Assembly (NCBI RefSeq): GCF_937871615.1
Contig: NZ_CALMPA010000013.1
Coordinates: 53,407 to 117,406, forward strand
Direction of reading: 5' to 3'
Length of the DNA stretch: 64,000 nucleotides
Origin: an uncultured Sphingomonas sp.
Lineage (GTDB): Bacteria > Pseudomonadota > Alphaproteobacteria > Sphingomonadales > Sphingomonadaceae
This document shows positions 47,531 to 56,499 of this stretch, piece by piece (the first letter of the stretch is position 1; each line of letters starts with the position of its first letter). Position numbers and translations under genes: made by a program. The notes under the pieces were generated by a model that saw only the letters and a list, made by a program, of their open reading frames with translations, had not been told where the DNA came from and made no database searches.

Positions 47531-48853
47531 ATGATCTGGACCCGTTTTTTCAGTTTTCGATCCGCCCGCCGGCCTGTCGAGCAACCCGCAGCGCCGCTGG
47601 CCGCCGCGGCGGTTCGCCAGGGGCCGATGATCCGCCGCGCGTCCGAACTGCCCGAGGGCGAGGGGCCGGAGGCGCTGCCGCGTTTCCGCAGCAGCGCGAG
47701 CGATACCGGGCGCGCGACGCGTGGCGAGCGCAATCCCAATCAGGCCCGCCTCAAGCTGCAACAGGCGTTCACGCCGTCGCAGCCGGTGCAGGATGCGAAG
47801 CGTTTCGCCGGGCGCAAGGAAACGCTTGCGGCGGTGATCCGCGCGGTGGAGGAGCAGCATCTCCACTCCGTGATCTTCGGCGATCGCGGCATGGGCAAAA
47901 CCTCGCTACTCCACGTCTTTTCGCGCCTGGCACGCGAGGCGCGCTATATCGTGCGCTATACCTCGTGCAGCGAAACTTCCGAGTTCGATCCGGTATTCCG
48001 TGCCTGCGCCGCCGATATCCCCCTGCTCTATCACAGCGATTTCGATCCCACGTCGGAAGCGGCGGAGCGCGGTGGCACGCTGGCCGATCTGTTGCCCGAA
48101 ACCCCGGTGACGCCGGTGCAGCTCGGTGAGATTTTCGCGCGCGTTTCCGGCACGCGGGTGCTGCTCGTGCTCGACGAGTTCGATCGTGCCCATTCGGCGG
48201 AGTTCAAGCGCTCGATCGCGGAATTGATAAAGAGCCTGTCGGATCAGTCGGCCCGCGTGCAGATCGTCATCGCCGGTGTGGCCGGGAACCTTTCGGAGCT
48301 GTTCGAACATATTCCCTCGATCCGCCGCAACGTCATCGGCATTCCGGTGACGAACATGAACGAGGAGGAGGTGCGCGAGATGCTGAGCATCGGCGAAACC
48401 ACCTCGGGGCTGACGTTCGCGGAGGAAGCGCGGCGCACCGTGATCGAGGCGGCGCAAGGCTCCCCCTATGTCGCCGGGTTGCTCGCCCAATATGCCGCCA
48501 GCAGCACGCTCGATCGCGAGCAGGAAGTGGTGGAGCTGCACGATGTGCGCGTCGCGATCGGGCGGGTGATGCAGGAATCGAAGGTGCGCCTCTCGCCGCG
48601 CAGCCAGTTCCACCTCAATCTGCTGTTGTCGATGTCAACGCCGGCGGCGATGGGGCCGATCGCGCAGGAAGGGTTGCGCGCGTTCGGGCTGGTGAATGCC
48701 GCCGCTGCCGGGGATGCCGATCGCGCCGCGCTGATCGCCCAGGCGGTGGAGGCGCGCGTGCTCATCCCCGATAATTCCCACGGCGCGGACAATTTCCGCT
48801 TCGCCGATGATGCGATCGCGCTCTATCTCTGGCTGGCGCGGTGCGCGGGATGA
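47531..48853 (+). CDS. AAA/STAND-type ATPase of unknown role in the EPS locus
   Basis: 440 residues. A ~90-residue disordered N-terminus (Pro/Ala/Arg-rich) is followed by an ATPase domain: RFAGRKETLAAVI, Walker A GDRGMGKTS at 117-125, Walker B VLLVLDEFDRA with D215-E216, a sensor-like VQIVIAGVAGN, and a helical lid (LPVTN region with EEEVREMLSIGE). The C-terminal 120 residues resemble a winged-helix lid. It is like Orc1/TniB/ExeA-type ATPases. ATG 47531 has GGAG upstream; GTG 47528 is an alternative. It may energise or regulate polymer export or protein sorting, but this is only inferred from position. Confidence 0.8.
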   Translation: MIWTRFFSFRSARRPVEQPAAPLAAAAVRQGPMIRRASELPEGEGPEALPRFRSSASDTGRATRGERNPNQARLKLQQAFTPSQPVQDAKRFAGRKETLAAVIRAVEEQHLHSVIFGDRGMGKTSLLHVFSRLAREARYIVRYTSCSETSEFDPVFRACAADIPLLYHSDFDPTSEAAERGGTLADLLPETPVTPVQLGEIFARVSGTRVLLVLDEFDRAHSAEFKRSIAELIKSLSDQSARVQIVIAGVAGNLSELFEHIPSIRRNVIGIPVTNMNEEEVREMLSIGETTSGLTFAEEARRTVIEAAQGSPYVAGLLAQYAASSTLDREQEVVELHDVRVAIGRVMQESKVRLSPRSQFHLNLLLSMSTPAAMGPIAQEGLRAFGLVNAAAAGDADRAALIAQAVEARVLIPDNSHGADNFRFADDAIALYLWLARCAG

Positions 48854-48943
48854 TCTGACGCGGCGATATCGCGCCTTGCTCGGGGCCGCGCGCCTTTGGC
48901 TGACCGGCGAGCCACCGTTCACATGGTTATTCGAGGTTCCACG

Positions 48944-50155
48944 ATGTCATCGACCCCAGCCGCGACAGCCGATGCCGATATCGCCGGGCCGGAAGCCGCC
49001 ATCGGCATGGCGACGGCGACGGCGACGGGCGTGCCGCAACTGTCGATCATCTCCCCGGCGTATCACGAGCGGGACAATATCCGCCCGCTGGTGCTGGCGA
49101 TCGCCGCGGCGATGCAGGGCGCGCGCTGGGAATTGATTATCGTCGATGACGACAGCGGCGATGGCACGATCGACGAGGTGTTCGCGGTCGCGCACGAAGG
49201 CTATCCGGTGCGCTGTATCCGGCGGATCGGGCGGCGCGGCCTTGCCTCGGCGGTGGTCGAGGGCGCGCTCGCGGCGACCGCGCCGGTGATCGCGGTGATC
49301 GACGCTGATCTCCAGCATGACGAGCGGCTGCTGCCGCAGATGCTCGCGCTGATCGCCGAGGGAGGCAGCGATCTGGTCGTCGGCAGCCGCCATGTCGAGG
49401 GCGGCAGCGTTGGGGACTGGTCGAAGGATCGTCAGGCGATGAGCGGTTTCGCCACTTGGTGCGCGAATATCGTGATCGGCACCGGCATCAGCGATCCGAT
49501 GAGCGGCTTCTTCGCGATCCGCCGCGATGTGTTCCACGCCTGCGTCCACGATCTGTCGCAACAGGGCTACAAGATCCTGCTCGACATCATCAGCTCCGCC
49601 CCGCGCGAGCTGAAGATCACTGAAATCCCCTATGTCTTCCGCAATCGCACGCAGGGCGAGAGCAAGGTCGATCTGATGATTATGCTGGAATTCCTGTTCC
49701 TGCTGATCGAGAAAGTGACGCGCGGGCTGGTGCCGCCGCGTTTCGTGCTGTTCTCCGCCGTCGGCGGGCTGGGGCTGTTGTTCCACCTCGCCGTGCTCCA
49801 GGCGTTCAAGGTGGCCGGCAGCACGTTCCTGGTGGCGCAGACCGCCGCGACGATCTCGGCTATGACGCTCAATTATGTGGTCAACAATTCAGTCACTTAT
49901 CGTGCGCAGCGGTTGCGCGGCGGGCGGTTCGTCATCGGCTATTTCATATTCTGCCTGGTCTGTTCGATCGGCGGCATCGCCAATATCGGCGTCGCCGATC
50001 TGGTGCTGGCGGGGGATGGCAATTGGGCGCTCGCGGGGATCGCCGGCGCGCTGATGAGCGCGGTGTTCAACTTCGGTGTCGCGACGCAGTTCGTCTGGAC
50101 GCAGCGGCGGCGCACCCGGCGCCCGCTGGTGAACCGCCGCGCCACCGCCGCCTGA
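48944..50155 (+). CDS. Dpm1-like polyprenol-phosphate glycosyltransferase fused to GtrA
   Basis: 403 residues. The first ~240 residues are a GT2 Dpm1-type transferase (LSIISPAYHERDNIRPLV, ELIIVDDDSGDGT, AVIDADLQHDERLLPQM, SDPMSGFFAIRR, EIPYVFRNRTQGESK). Four membrane segments of a GtrA domain follow from about 265 (FVLFSAVGGLGLLFH to FNFGVATQFVWTQRR). The catalytic part makes a polyprenyl-phosphate-linked hexose at the cytoplasmic face and the GtrA part may help flip it. ATG 48944 has GAGG upstream; ATG 48923 would add seven residues. Confidence 0.9.
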   Translation: MSSTPAATADADIAGPEAAIGMATATATGVPQLSIISPAYHERDNIRPLVLAIAAAMQGARWELIIVDDDSGDGTIDEVFAVAHEGYPVRCIRRIGRRGLASAVVEGALAATAPVIAVIDADLQHDERLLPQMLALIAEGGSDLVVGSRHVEGGSVGDWSKDRQAMSGFATWCANIVIGTGISDPMSGFFAIRRDVFHACVHDLSQQGYKILLDIISSAPRELKITEIPYVFRNRTQGESKVDLMIMLEFLFLLIEKVTRGLVPPRFVLFSAVGGLGLLFHLAVLQAFKVAGSTFLVAQTAATISAMTLNYVVNNSVTYRAQRLRGGRFVIGYFIFCLVCSIGGIANIGVADLVLAGDGNWALAGIAGALMSAVFNFGVATQFVWTQRRRTRRPLVNRRATAA

Positions 50156-50167
50156 TCGCCGCCGCGC

Positions 50168-51556
50168 TCAATAGGCGCGGGGGTGGACGATCACGCGAAT
50201 GGTGTTGGCGATGATCGAAATGTCACGCGAGAGCCGCCAGCCGTCGATATATTCGAGATCGGCCTGAAGCCGCTTTTCGAGATCGGATTGCTCGTGCGTC
50301 GCGCCGCGATAGCCGCGAATCTGCGCCAGCCCGGTGATGCCCGGTTTCAGCGTGTGGCGCAGCCAGTATTTCTGCGTCACTTCCCAGAACAATTTATCCC
50401 CGGCGAGCGATCCCAGCGCATGGGGGCGCGGGCCGACGATGCTCATGTCGCCCTTCAGCACGTTGAACAATTGCGGCAGCTCGTCGATGCTCGTCTTGCG
50501 GATGAAACGGCCGACGCGGGTGACGCGATCGTCGTCCGGCGTTGCGGAGCGATTGCCGTCGAAATCGCTCGCCTGCACCTTCATGCTGCGGAATTTCATG
50601 ATCTTGAACGGCTTGTTGTCGCGGCCCAGCCGGGTCTGCGCGAACAGCACCGGGCCGCGGCTGTCCAGCTTGATCGCGATCGCGACGAGCAGCAGCAACG
50701 GCGCCAGCAGCACCACCGCCGCGCTCGCCATCACCAGATCCATCGTGCGCTTCTTCGTCCGCGCGCCAAGCGACATCGGCCCGCGCGCGACGACGATCGT
50801 ATCGCGCCCGTGATAGCGCCCCACCCCGATCGCGCCGAGCGGCGTTTCGCCCTCCAGCAGCACTTCGGCGGTGACGCTATAGGCCTTCATCAGCAACGCC
50901 CATTGCCGGCGCCGCTCCTCGATCGTCGCGACGACGACGCGATCGAAGGGGCCGACCAGCGCGGCGAGGCGCGCGAGCATGTTGGGATCGTTGAGATCGG
51001 GGCGAAATCCGGCGGCCTGCGCATCGAACACGTGATAGGCGCCGGGCCTGGGCGGCACGCCGTCGACGATCAGCAATTCGCCCACCAGCCCGCCGGGCAC
51101 GGGGCTGACGAAGCACATCGCGAAGATCAGCCGGCCAAGGGCGATGAACAGGATGCTGCAAACGATCGCCACGCCAAAGGCGACGCGCGAGACGAGCGGC
51201 CCGGCATATTGGAAGAAGATCAGCAAGGCGACCGCGCTCGTCGCCATGATGAACGCGGCCAGCGCGCGGCGGATGGATTCGGAAAGACGCTCCAGCGCGA
51301 TGCGCGAGATCGCCCCGTTGCGTGCCGCGAAGATCAGATGGATCGGCAGGATCAGCCAGCTCAACACGATCCCGTTGGGCGCAAGCCAGCGCCAGTCGCG
51401 AAGCATCCGCCCCACCGAAAAGCCCGCGCGGATCGCGGCGATGTCGCACAATATCAGCCCGATAAAGAGCAATCCGCGAATATTGCGCTTGTTGAGGCTG
51501 ATCGCGTTGGGCAACCCGTTCGCCGGGGCCTTTTCAACGGCTCTCTGCCTCGTCAC
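50168..51556 (-). CDS. undecaprenyl-phosphate sugar phosphotransferase (GelB/WcaJ-like)
   Basis: 462 residues from GTG 51556 (GGAG seven bases upstream). Four N-terminal membrane segments and a CoA-binding-like middle domain precede a fifth helix (RTMDLVMASAAVVLLAPLLLLVA). The C-terminal bacterial sugar-transferase domain has KIMKFRSM, RTSIDELPQLFNVLKGDMSIVGPRP (spelled RKTSID here) and KPGITGLAQIRGYRG. This family starts repeat-unit assembly by putting a hexose-1-phosphate, usually glucose, on undecaprenyl phosphate, as GelB/SpsB do in sphingan synthesis. It is convergent with the Dpm1-GtrA gene. The longer upstream reading to 51718 has no homology. Confidence 0.93.
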   Translation of the reverse strand: MTRQRAVEKAPANGLPNAISLNKRNIRGLLFIGLILCDIAAIRAGFSVGRMLRDWRWLAPNGIVLSWLILPIHLIFAARNGAISRIALERLSESIRRALAAFIMATSAVALLIFFQYAGPLVSRVAFGVAIVCSILFIALGRLIFAMCFVSPVPGGLVGELLIVDGVPPRPGAYHVFDAQAAGFRPDLNDPNMLARLAALVGPFDRVVVATIEERRRQWALLMKAYSVTAEVLLEGETPLGAIGVGRYHGRDTIVVARGPMSLGARTKKRTMDLVMASAAVVLLAPLLLLVAIAIKLDSRGPVLFAQTRLGRDNKPFKIMKFRSMKVQASDFDGNRSATPDDDRVTRVGRFIRKTSIDELPQLFNVLKGDMSIVGPRPHALGSLAGDKLFWEVTQKYWLRHTLKPGITGLAQIRGYRGATHEQSDLEKRLQADLEYIDGWRLSRDISIIANTIRVIVHPRAY

Positions 51557-51817
51557 GCCAGCACTCCACTTTTCGGGGCGTGAACATGCCGCCCGGCGAG
51601 GTCGCCCGGTGGCATATCCTCCCTTAACGCATTGTTGCGGCGATCTGTCGCCGCGTGCGCCCCTTCCCTTAATCGAAAAGGGTTTATGGCGAGTTTGCGA
51701 GGAATCGCAACCAATCACCTGACGTGAACGGGATATGTCGCGCTACGAAGCGGCTGACGCGATGCACCACCTGCGGCGTTGTTGCGCGCGGCTTTGCGCC
51801 TTACGGTCCGCAGCGGA

Positions 51818-52669
51818 ATGCGCCGCTGGATCGTTCTTGTCGTAGCCCTGGCGGGGCTGGCCGCGCTCGCGGGGCTAGGGCTGCGCAACGCGCGGGCGGA
51901 CCCGGTGGTGCGCACCGCCGCGATCGCGCTCCCGGATTGGCCCGATGGCGCGGCGCCGGTGCGGGTCGCGTTGCTCAGCGATCTGCATTTCGGCAATCTC
52001 GCGACGGATGAGGCACGGCTCGCGCGCGTGGTGGCGCTCACCAACGCGCAGCGGCCCGATATCGTGTTCATCGCCGGCGACATATTGGCGGGCTATCGTG
52101 ATGCGGACGCGCGTGCGCGCGCCGCCCCGGTCGCGCATATCCTGCATGGTTTGCGCGCGCCGCTTGGCGTGTTCGTCGTGTTCGGCAATCACGACGATGC
52201 CGGCGGCGGCGCGGTGCCGCGCGCGCTGGCCGGGGCGGGGCTGGGCGCGACGCAGAATGTCGCGGTCCGCGCCGGCCCGCTGGCGCTCGGGCTGTCGGGG
52301 GACACGTCCGCGGGCACGGCGCGGCTCGGGCCGGTCTATGTCGGGCTGGACAAATTGCGCCGTCGGGTGGCGCTGGCGACGGTGTTCGTCACCCATTCGC
52401 CGGATCTGATGCAGTTCCTGCCCACCGATCATGCGTTGCTGCTCGCCGGGCACACCCATTGCGGGCAGATCGTCCTCCCGCTGATCGGCCCGCTCATCAA
52501 CGTCTCGCGGGTTTCGGGCAATCTCTATCGTTGCGGGCTGATCCGCGCGGGCGGGCGCATTCTGGTGGTGAGCGCGGGGATCGGCACCAGCAACGTCCCG
52601 CTGCGATTTGGCGCGCCGCCCGATCTGTGGCTGCTGACGCTCGGCCCTGAGGTCCGCTCTAACCGATGA
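51818..52669 (+). CDS. membrane-anchored metallophosphoesterase
   Basis: 283 residues. An N-terminal membrane segment (WIVLVVALAGLAALAGLGL) anchors a calcineurin-like phosphoesterase with all metal motifs: SDLHFGN, AGDIL, GNHDD, VTHSPD and AGHTHCGQ. It resembles YkuE/YaeI-type enzymes, some of which act on lipid phosphates at the envelope. The ATG at 51818 is preferred over upstream TTG/ATG. It overlaps the convergent nupC 3' end by 11 bases. Confidence 0.9.
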   Translation: MRRWIVLVVALAGLAALAGLGLRNARADPVVRTAAIALPDWPDGAAPVRVALLSDLHFGNLATDEARLARVVALTNAQRPDIVFIAGDILAGYRDADARARAAPVAHILHGLRAPLGVFVVFGNHDDAGGGAVPRALAGAGLGATQNVAVRAGPLALGLSGDTSAGTARLGPVYVGLDKLRRRVALATVFVTHSPDLMQFLPTDHALLLAGHTHCGQIVLPLIGPLINVSRVSGNLYRCGLIRAGGRILVVSAGIGTSNVPLRFGAPPDLWLLTLGPEVRSNR

Positions 52670-53975
52670 GCAGCCCGGCGAGCGCCGCCGACATCAGATT
52701 GGCGAGGCTGCCCGCCAGCAGCGCGCGGATGCCGAGCTTGGCGATCATCGGCCGCTGATTGGGCGCGAGGCTGCCGGTCACCGCCATCTGGATCGCGATC
52801 GACGAGAAATTGGCGAAGCCGCACAAGGCAAAGGTGATGATCGCCACGGTGCGCTGGCTCAACTGCCCCTGCTGTTCGCCGAGCGAGATATAGGCGACGA
52901 ATTCGTTGAGCACGATCTTCTGCCCGAACAGGCCGCCCGCGATTCCCGCCTCGTTCCACGGCACGTTGAGCAGGAACATGACGGGCGCGAAGACATAGCC
53001 GAGCAGCCCCTGGAAGCTGAGCGAGGGAAAGCCGAACCATCCGCCGATCCCGCCCAATATGCCGTTGGCGAGCGCGACCAGCGCGACGAACGCCAGCACC
53101 ATCGCGCCCACCGCCACCGCGAGCCGCACGCCGGTCTGCGCGCCCTGCGCGGCGGCCATGATGAGGTTGGCGGGTTTCTCCTCGTCGTGCGTCGCCTGCG
53201 GCATCGGCTCGCCGGGGGTGCCCTCGGGTGCCTCTCCGCTGAAACGCGCCTCGGCGAGCGCGAGCTGGCGATCCTCCGCGCTCATGTCGCCCAGCGGCAG
53301 TTCGCCCTCCGCCGGTTCGCGGCGATCGGGCATGATGATCTTCGCCATCAGGATGCCGCCGGGTGCCGCCATGAACGAGGCGGCGAGGAGATATTCGATC
53401 CTGATCCCCATCGAGGCATAGGCGGCGAGGATCGTGCCGGCGACGCCCGCCATGCCGCTCGTCATCACCGTGAACAATTGCGGCGGCGTCAGCCCGGCGA
53501 GATAGGGCCGGATCACCAGCGGCGATTCGGATTGGCCGACGAAGATGTTCGCCGCCGCGCACAGGCTTTCCACCTTGCTCGTGCCGATCACCCGCTCGAT
53601 CGCGCCGCCGATCCAGCGCACGACGAGTTGCATGATCCCCAGATGGTAGAGGATCGAGACCAGGGCTGCGAAGAAGATGATTACCGGCAGCGCCTGAATC
53701 GCGAAATTCTTGCCGAGCGGATCGTCCGCCAGCTTGCCGAACAGGAAGGCGGTGCCGGCATTGGCATAGGAGAGCAGGTTCGCCACCCCGCCCGACAGGA
53801 AGGCGAGCGCATGGCGCCCCCATGGCACGTAAAGCACCAGCACCGCGATCCCCGCCTGAAGCGCGAAGGCGGCGCCCACCACGCGCAGGCGGATCGAGCG
53901 CCGGTCAGTCGACAGCAACACCGCGATCAGCAGGATCACGACGATGCCGGCAATGCCGATGAGGAAACGATTCAT
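52659..53975 (-). CDS. nupC: concentrative nucleoside transporter (NupC family)
   Basis: 438 residues with about ten membrane segments. Family motifs are clear: ALPVIIFFAALVSILYHLGIMQ, ESLCAAANIFVGQSESPLVIRPYL, MTSGMAGVAGTILAAYASMG, KIVLNEFVAYISLG and ITFALCGFANFSSIAIQMA. It imports nucleosides with H+ or Na+. A ~60-residue acidic cytoplasmic insert (about 215-275) separates the halves and is larger than in E. coli NupC. ATG 53975. Confidence 0.94.
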   Translation of the reverse strand: MNRFLIGIAGIVVILLIAVLLSTDRRSIRLRVVGAAFALQAGIAVLVLYVPWGRHALAFLSGGVANLLSYANAGTAFLFGKLADDPLGKNFAIQALPVIIFFAALVSILYHLGIMQLVVRWIGGAIERVIGTSKVESLCAAANIFVGQSESPLVIRPYLAGLTPPQLFTVMTSGMAGVAGTILAAYASMGIRIEYLLAASFMAAPGGILMAKIIMPDRREPAEGELPLGDMSAEDRQLALAEARFSGEAPEGTPGEPMPQATHDEEKPANLIMAAAQGAQTGVRLAVAVGAMVLAFVALVALANGILGGIGGWFGFPSLSFQGLLGYVFAPVMFLLNVPWNEAGIAGGLFGQKIVLNEFVAYISLGEQQGQLSQRTVAIITFALCGFANFSSIAIQMAVTGSLAPNQRPMIAKLGIRALLAGSLANLMSAALAGLLIG

Positions 53976-54076
53976 GGATACCCGCGTGATTGTGAAAAGA
54001 CGCGGCCCCCCGCGTGGACGCGCATAATTGCACGCGCGCCACCGGCCTGCCAGCCCCTTGCGCGCGCGCCGCCGTC

Positions 54077-54106
54077 ACCCCTCCCGCAGTGCGCCGGGGG
54101 AGGGGT
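54077..54106. terminator. stem-loop between the dienelactone hydrolase and nupC genes
   Basis: ACCCCTCCC (54077-54085) pairs perfectly with GGGAGGGGT (54098-54106) across a 12-base loop. It lies just downstream of the hydrolase stop on the minus strand, but lacks a T-run there, so it may be a terminator or a small dispersed repeat. Confidence 0.4.
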
Positions 54107-54117
54107 TTGCGGCTGGA

Positions 54118-54846
54118 TCAGATGAACAGTTCGGCGAGGAAATCCTGCATCGCCTTCCAGCTCCGCCGGTCCGCGCGCGCGTCATAAGCGATGCCGGGCG
54201 AGGTTTTCGCGCCCTTCAGCTCGATATCGGTGAAGGCATGGGCGGCATTGCCGTAAGCGTGGATCTGCCAGTCCGCCCCGCTGTCGGTCAGTTCCTTGCC
54301 GAGCGCGGTGACCGCCTCGGGTGGTGCGATCGGATCGTCCCAGCCATGGCACACCAGCAGCTTCGCCGCGATCGGTGCTACATTGGCGTAATCCGGCCGG
54401 TCGTAAACGCCGTGGAAGCTCACCGCGCCCAGGATGTCGAGCCCGGCGCGCGCCATGTCGAGCGCGCATTTGCCGCCGAAGCAATAGCCGAGCGCCGCCG
54501 TCTTCCCCGCATCGACATGGCCGAAGCCCTTTAGCACGTTCAGCGACGCGGCGAGGCGATCGCGCAACAGCGCGCGATCGGCGTTCAGCTCGTTCATATA
54601 TTCGGCGACATTGTCCGATTCGCGCGTCTTGCGGCGGCCCTGGCCGAACACGTCGCAGACGAAGCCGACATAGCCGAGCTTGGCGAGATTCTCCGCGTTT
54701 ACGGTGTCGCTTTCCTTCTGGCCGAGCACATTGGGGATGACGAGCACGCCGGGGCGGGGCGTCTCCACCTCGTCTTCATAGGCGATCACACCTTCGAACG
54801 GGCCGCCGGGGCCATCATACACCAAGGTCTGCCTGACGATCGCCAC
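54118..54846 (-). CDS. dienelactone hydrolase family protein
   Basis: 242 residues from GTG 54846 (GGAGAG six bases upstream); ATG-only readings would either cut the first strand or run far upstream. The catalytic triad is visible: Cys in GYCFGGKC (about 128), Asp in CHGWDDPIAPP and His in YGNAAHAFTD. Other family motifs are LVIPNVLGQ and FVCDVFGQGRR. Dienelactone hydrolases open lactones from aromatic ring cleavage, but many relatives act on other esters; the substrate is not known. It is divergent from gpmA by 72 bp. Confidence 0.9.
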   Translation of the reverse strand: MAIVRQTLVYDGPGGPFEGVIAYEDEVETPRPGVLVIPNVLGQKESDTVNAENLAKLGYVGFVCDVFGQGRRKTRESDNVAEYMNELNADRALLRDRLAASLNVLKGFGHVDAGKTAALGYCFGGKCALDMARAGLDILGAVSFHGVYDRPDYANVAPIAAKLLVCHGWDDPIAPPEAVTALGKELTDSGADWQIHAYGNAAHAFTDIELKGAKTSPGIAYDARADRRSWKAMQDFLAELFI

Positions 54847-54918
54847 GATATTCTCTCCACGGTTGCCGGATATGCGCAAGTCGCTACAGACCAGCCGCGT
54901 CTGTAGCAAGGAGAGCCA

Positions 54919-55605
54919 ATGCCCCGCCTCGTCCTGATCCGCCACGGCCAGTCGGCGTGGAACCTTGAAAACCGTTTCACCGGCTGGTGGGATGTCGACG
55001 TGACCGAAAAGGGCGCCGCCGAAGCGCGCGCCGCCGGCGAACTGATGGCCGCGAAGGGCCTCGATTTCGACATGACCTTCACCTCGCTCCAGACGCGCGC
55101 GATCAAGACGCTGAACCTCGCGCTGGAGGCGATGGGGCGGCTGTGGTTGCCGACGGAGAAGGACTGGCGGCTGAACGAGCGCCATTATGGTGGCCTCACC
55201 GGGCTGGACAAGGCCGAGACCGCGGCGAAACATGGCGACGAACAGGTGCATATCTGGCGCCGCAGCTTCGATGTGCCGCCGCCGCCGCTCGACGCGGGCA
55301 GCGCCTATGATCTGAGCGGCGACCGGCGTTATGCCGGCATCCCCGTCCCCGCGACGGAAAGCCTGAAGGATACGATCGCGCGCGTCCTGCCTTATTGGGA
55401 AGCGCGGATCGCCCCGGCGCTGCGCGACGGGCAGCGCGTGCTGATCTCCGCGCATGGCAATTCGCTGCGCGCGCTGGTCAAGCATCTCAGCAACATTCCT
55501 GACGACGAGATCACCGGCCTCGAAATCCCCACCGGCCAGCCGATCGTCTATGAGCTGGACGCCGCGCTGAACGCGACCGATCGCTATTATCTGAGCGAGC
55601 GCTGA
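54919..55605 (+). CDS. gpmA: 2,3-bisphosphoglycerate-dependent phosphoglycerate mutase
   Basis: 228 residues. The phosphohistidine motif [10 protein letters not shown] has H9; [29 protein letters not shown] and [14 protein letters not shown] (second His) follow, all hallmark dPGM features. It interconverts 3- and 2-phosphoglycerate in glycolysis and gluconeogenesis. ATG 54919 follows AAGGAG. The GTG of the Pcm-like gene is 2 bases after its stop, so the two are likely one transcript. Confidence 0.96.
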   Translation: MPRLVLIRHGQSAWNLENRFTGWWDVDVTEKGAAEARAAGELMAAKGLDFDMTFTSLQTRAIKTLNLALEAMGRLWLPTEKDWRLNERHYGGLTGLDKAETAAKHGDEQVHIWRRSFDVPPPPLDAGSAYDLSGDRRYAGIPVPATESLKDTIARVLPYWEARIAPALRDGQRVLISAHGNSLRALVKHLSNIPDDEITGLEIPTGQPIVYELDAALNATDRYYLSER

Positions 55606-55607
55606 GC

Positions 55608-56447
55608 GTGGCGCGCGCCGCTCGCCTGATATCGGTGGCGGCGCTCGGCGCGCTGGCGCTGGCCGCGCCGCTTGCGGCGCGATCGCATGACGGCGCGCGC
55701 AAGGCGATGGTCGCGGCGATCAGGGCGTCGGTGCATCGCGCCTCGCCCGATGCCGATAACGCCGAACTCGCCCGCGTGCTCGCGGTGATGGCAGAGGTGC
55801 CGCGCGAGGCGTTCGTCCCGGCGGCGGAGCGCAGGCAGGCGCTGGCCGATCTGTCGCAGCCGATCGGCGACGGGCAGACGATTTCCGCGCCGTCGATCGT
55901 CGCGGTGATGACCGCCGCCGCCGCGCTGCCGCCCCATGCCAATGTGCTCGATGTCGGCACCGGCTCGGGCTATCAGGCGGCGGTGCTGGCGCGGCTCGCC
56001 GATCATGTCGCGTCAGTCGAGATCATGCCCGATCTCGCCGCGGCGGCGCGCGAGCGGCTGGCGAAGCTCGGCTATGCCAATGTCGAGGTGCGCAGCGGAG
56101 ACGGCTTTGCCGGCTGGCCGGAGCGCGCGCCGTTCGACGCGATCATCGTCGCGGCGGGCAGCGATAAGGTGCCCCAGCCGCTGCTCGATCAGCTCAAGGT
56201 CGGCGGGCGGCTGGTGATGCCGGTCGGCGCCACCTGGGCGAGCGAGCAATTGCTCGTCGTCACCAGGACCGGGCCGGGCACGACGACGCGCTGCTCGCTC
56301 GGCTGGACGATGTTCGTGCCGCTGACCGGCCAGGGCGCGCGCGACGAGCGGGTGCGCGGCGGGATTTATGACGGCTCCATTCCCGGTTGTTACGCGGCCC
56401 CCGTGGTCGCCCCGATGTTCGTCCCCGCGAAGGATGCCGCGCGCTGA
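55608..56447 (+). CDS. Pcm-like protein-L-isoaspartate methyltransferase with signal peptide
   Basis: 279 residues from GTG 55608. Residues about 5-24 form a signal peptide (RLISVAALGALALAAPLAARS). The methyltransferase domain follows: EVPREAFVPAAERRQALADLSQPIGDGQTISAPSIVAVM and the SAM motif VLDVGTGSGYQAAVLA, as in Pcm, and IIVAAGSDKVPQPLLDQLKVGGRLVMPVG. Pcm repairs isoaspartyl residues and is normally cytoplasmic. The extra exported N-terminus and a C-terminal extension of ~40 residues are unusual (see findings). Cofactor supply in the periplasm would be a problem, so the call is provisional. Confidence 0.85.
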   Translation: MARAARLISVAALGALALAAPLAARSHDGARKAMVAAIRASVHRASPDADNAELARVLAVMAEVPREAFVPAAERRQALADLSQPIGDGQTISAPSIVAVMTAAAALPPHANVLDVGTGSGYQAAVLARLADHVASVEIMPDLAAAARERLAKLGYANVEVRSGDGFAGWPERAPFDAIIVAAGSDKVPQPLLDQLKVGGRLVMPVGATWASEQLLVVTRTGPGTTTRCSLGWTMFVPLTGQGARDERVRGGIYDGSIPGCYAAPVVAPMFVPAKDAAR

Positions 56448-56499
56448 ACCCGGCAATCGGGGCATTGCCCTTGCGCGCGATGGCCGCTAACCGCTCGCA

